DNA from: Candidatus Hydrothermarchaeota archaeon | GTDB taxonomy: Archaea; Hydrothermarchaeota; Hydrothermarchaeia; Hydrothermarchaeales; WAQR01 | Length of the DNA stretch: 7,963 nucleotides | Assembly (NCBI GenBank): GCA_015520145.1 | Contig: WAQR01000238.1 | Location: 1-7,963 of the forward strand | Direction of reading: 5' to 3' | In this document: piece by piece, positions 6,714 to 7,963 of the stretch | Layout: every line of letters starts with the position of its first letter | Position numbering within the stretch: position 1 is the first letter of the stretch | Notes under the pieces: model-generated | What the model saw: only the letters and a program-made list of their open reading frames with translations | What the model was told of the DNA's origin: nothing | Database searches by the model: none | Program-made: the position numbers and the translations under genes

Positions 6714-7937
6714 CTATAACGCTTTGTAACGCTTTGTGAAGAGCAATGCCAGCACAGAGAATAGGACAATCACTGTCGGGCCGCAGATGCCTTTGATATC
6801 CTCCTCTCCTGTTTCACCCCCACCCCCCTTCATCGCCCCTGCTTTCTTTTCTGCTTCCTGTACCTCCACAGGTCCTTCACGTTCTTCAGGTTCTTCCCCT
6901 GCCACAACTGCGGGTTTCTCGAGTATGGAAGTGTTGTATAATCCGATTATCCCCGCCCATGTCCCAAGCAGTGTATAACTGCCATCTGAGGTGATCCCTG
7001 CTTTTTCCAGTTCATCCTGGTCGTCTAACGCCACCTGCTCTTCTAGAAGCAGATGCCCATATCTGTCAAACAGGTAGATTGAATCCTTTGATGCCGCGAT
7101 TATAAAATCTCCACCGCCTGAGACCTTTACTGACTTTATCCTGTCTCCTGGAGTGTACTGCCAGAGCAGATTTCTATCTCTGTCTATAAGATAGACCGTC
7201 TGTCCTGCACCTGCTGCTATGAATTCTCCGTCCTTTGATATCGAGACCTCTAAGACCTCTTTTACATTGCTCTCTACAGGATATGACCAGAGGATATCCC
7301 CGTTCCTGTCAAGGAGTGTGATGTTCCCATCACCATAACCTGCTGCGAGAAATTCGCCGCTGTTATCTATAGAGACGCTGTAGATATGGCTTTTAAATTC
7401 CCTGCTCCACAATATGTTGCCATCCTGTACCAGGAGGGAGAGTATGTTTCCTGTGGCAATAGCCAGATAGTTTCCATCCCCTGAAACATCGACACTGGAT
7501 ATCCCTGCTCCCATGTCCTTTTCCAGTATCCTGCCCCCATCCCTGAAGAGGTAGATCTTCTCGTTCAATGCCCCTGCCAGGAGATATCGTCCGTCCGGCG
7601 AAATCACCGCACCTTTAGTCACTTTTCCAACCTTATAGCTTAGTAGTTTTTTTCCGTCTCTATTTAGCAGGTATAGCCTGCCGTCCCCTGTACCTGCGGC
7701 TATATATTCTCCGTCATCGGATATATCGAGAGTGTAGAGATTCCCGCCCAGGTCATAACTCCACAACAGCCCCTGTTCTGGAATAGCATATACGTCTCCT
7801 GCCCCGGTTATCCCGGTTATTATCGTTGTGGCTGTCATGAGTGCCGCGGCCGCCATGAACACCTGAAGAACTGGCAGCAGGCCTGTATTTAGACCTGTAT
7901 TGAAGGTATTTATAATTGGTTTTATAATTGGTTTCAT
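6714..7937 (-). CDS. Secreted seven-bladed beta-propeller protein with CGP-type C-terminal anchor
   Basis: A 407-residue predicted surface protein of unknown function. From the ATG at 7937 there is a signal-like region with Lys2 and Lys7, a hydrophobic core (about 20-43) and a possible cleavage site after VYA (51). Seven WD40/PQQ-like repeats of about 40 residues follow (about 66-337), each with a hydrophobic strand, an S-x-DG-x-(Y/F)-(I/L)-A-G-like turn, a second strand and a D-R-(D/N)-G turn leading to an LLWSY-like strand. An opening LLWSY strand (57-61) could close the ring. An acidic/Gly-rich linker (about 343-382) precedes Cys385-Gly-Pro, a hydrophobic helix and a basic end, resembling CGP-CTERM sorting signals of Thermococcales. 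No catalytic residues are evident. The gene is convergent with arlJ across 66 bp. A shorter start at Met28 (7856, AGGTG three bases upstream) is possible but would lose the basic N-terminus. Confidence 0.85.
   Translation of the reverse strand: MKPIIKPIINTFNTGLNTGLLPVLQVFMAAAALMTATTIITGITGAGDVYAIPEQGLLWSYDLGGNLYTLDISDDGEYIAAGTGDGRLYLLNRDGKKLLSYKVGKVTKGAVISPDGRYLLAGALNEKIYLFRDGGRILEKDMGAGISSVDVSGDGNYLAIATGNILSLLVQDGNILWSREFKSHIYSVSIDNSGEFLAAGYGDGNITLLDRNGDILWSYPVESNVKEVLEVSISKDGEFIAAGAGQTVYLIDRDRNLLWQYTPGDRIKSVKVSGGGDFIIAASKDSIYLFDRYGHLLLEEQVALDDQDELEKAGITSDGSYTLLGTWAGIIGLYNTSILEKPAVVAGEEPEEREGPVEVQEAEKKAGAMKGGGGETGEEDIKGICGPTVIVLFSVLALLFTKRYKAL
6718..6737. repeat. 10-bp tandem duplication at the 3' end of the propeller gene
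   Basis: AACGCTTTGT is present twice head to tail (6718-6727 and 6728-6737). On the - strand it spans the last codons (Thr-Lys-Arg-Tyr-Lys-Ala-Leu) just before the stop at 6714-6716. As the unit is not a multiple of three, the duplication changes the reading frame of the last few residues; with one copy the protein would end Thr-Lys-Arg-Tyr-Arg-Gly-Phe and a nearby TGA. Confidence 0.85.
7882..7901. repeat. Imperfect 12-bp tandem repeat in the signal-peptide region
   Basis: CCTGTATT occurs at 7882-7889 and 7894-7901, a 12-base period that matches at about 10 of 12 positions. On the - strand it encodes the repeated residues NTGL-NTGL (positions 13-20), directly following the KPII duplication after a short spacer. 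Confidence 0.75.
7911..7934. repeat. Perfect 12-bp tandem repeat at the propeller gene start
   Basis: TATAATTGGTTT is present twice without spacer (7911-7922 and 7923-7934). On the - strand it encodes the repeated KPII-KPII directly after Met1. The repeat unit also contains an AATTATAAA-type TATA-like element, so it could instead be promoter sequence if translation starts at Met28. Confidence 0.85.
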
Positions 7938-7944
7938 GCTGATG

Positions 7945-7958
7945 ATATATTATAATAT
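7945..7958 (-). promoter_or_regulatory. AT-rich TATA-like stretch upstream of the propeller gene
   Basis: Read on the - strand, ATATTATAATATAT lies seven bases before the ATG at 7937. This is too close for a normal archaeal TATA box serving a transcript that includes that ATG, since transcription would begin about 25 bases downstream, inside the gene. Either the start codon is further in, or the true promoter is beyond the window edge. Confidence 0.3.
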
Positions 7959-7963
7959 GCCGC

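Noticed and set aside
6736..6978. 80-residue + strand frame inside the propeller gene
   Set aside because: It is antisense to the acidic/Gly-rich linker region. The Ser/Pro-rich product is the expected complement of Glu/Gly codons, and it has no ribosome site.
1..7963. CRISPR arrays, tRNA or rRNA genes, insertion sequences
   Set aside because: No regularly spaced repeats, tRNA-like cloverleaf sequence, rRNA-like segments, transposase motifs or terminal inverted repeats were seen by eye on either strand.

Overview
The window is archaeal and most likely euryarchaeotal in the broad sense. It carries a nearly complete archaellum (archaeal flagellum) motor operon on the + strand: arlC, one arlD/E-type gene, arlF, arlG, arlH, arlI and arlJ (older names flaC to flaJ). 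Separate ArlC and ArlD/E proteins are typical of euryarchaea, while crenarchaea use ArlX instead. Base composition looks moderate and unlike a haloarchaeon. I infer a methanogen/ANME/Archaeoglobus-like lineage, but the sequence does not fix the genus.

Layout: 2-91 is the acidic C-terminal end of an upstream gene cut by the window edge. A 70-bp gap (92-161) with a TATA-like stretch precedes arlC. From 162 to 6647 seven genes run in one direction with overlaps or gaps of at most 64 bp, so they are almost certainly co-transcribed. ArlC and ArlD/E are the cytoplasmic switch or adaptor proteins that link the chemotaxis system (through CheF) to the motor. ArlF and ArlG are the stator-like pseudoperiplasmic proteins with one N-terminal membrane helix each. 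ArlH is a KaiC-like ATPase, ArlI the secretion/rotation ATPase and ArlJ the polytopic membrane platform. No archaellin (arlA/arlB) and no prepilin peptidase (arlK/pibD) is visible; the archaellin genes probably lie upstream of the window.

A 66-bp gap then separates arlJ from a convergent - strand gene (6714-7937). It encodes a secreted seven-bladed beta-propeller protein with an acidic/Gly-rich linker and a C-terminal anchor of the Cys-Gly-Pro type (CGP-CTERM-like). Its link to the archaellum, beyond adjacency, is unknown.

The core genes are a known system. The less ordinary points are: short mini-ORFs that end at or just before the starts of several arl genes; an A10 tract in arlF where any one-base slip would leave only a membrane stub; N-glycosylation sequons concentrated in the ArlF and ArlG ectodomains; several short tandem duplications at gene boundaries; and the CGP-type anchored propeller, whose start site is ambiguous.
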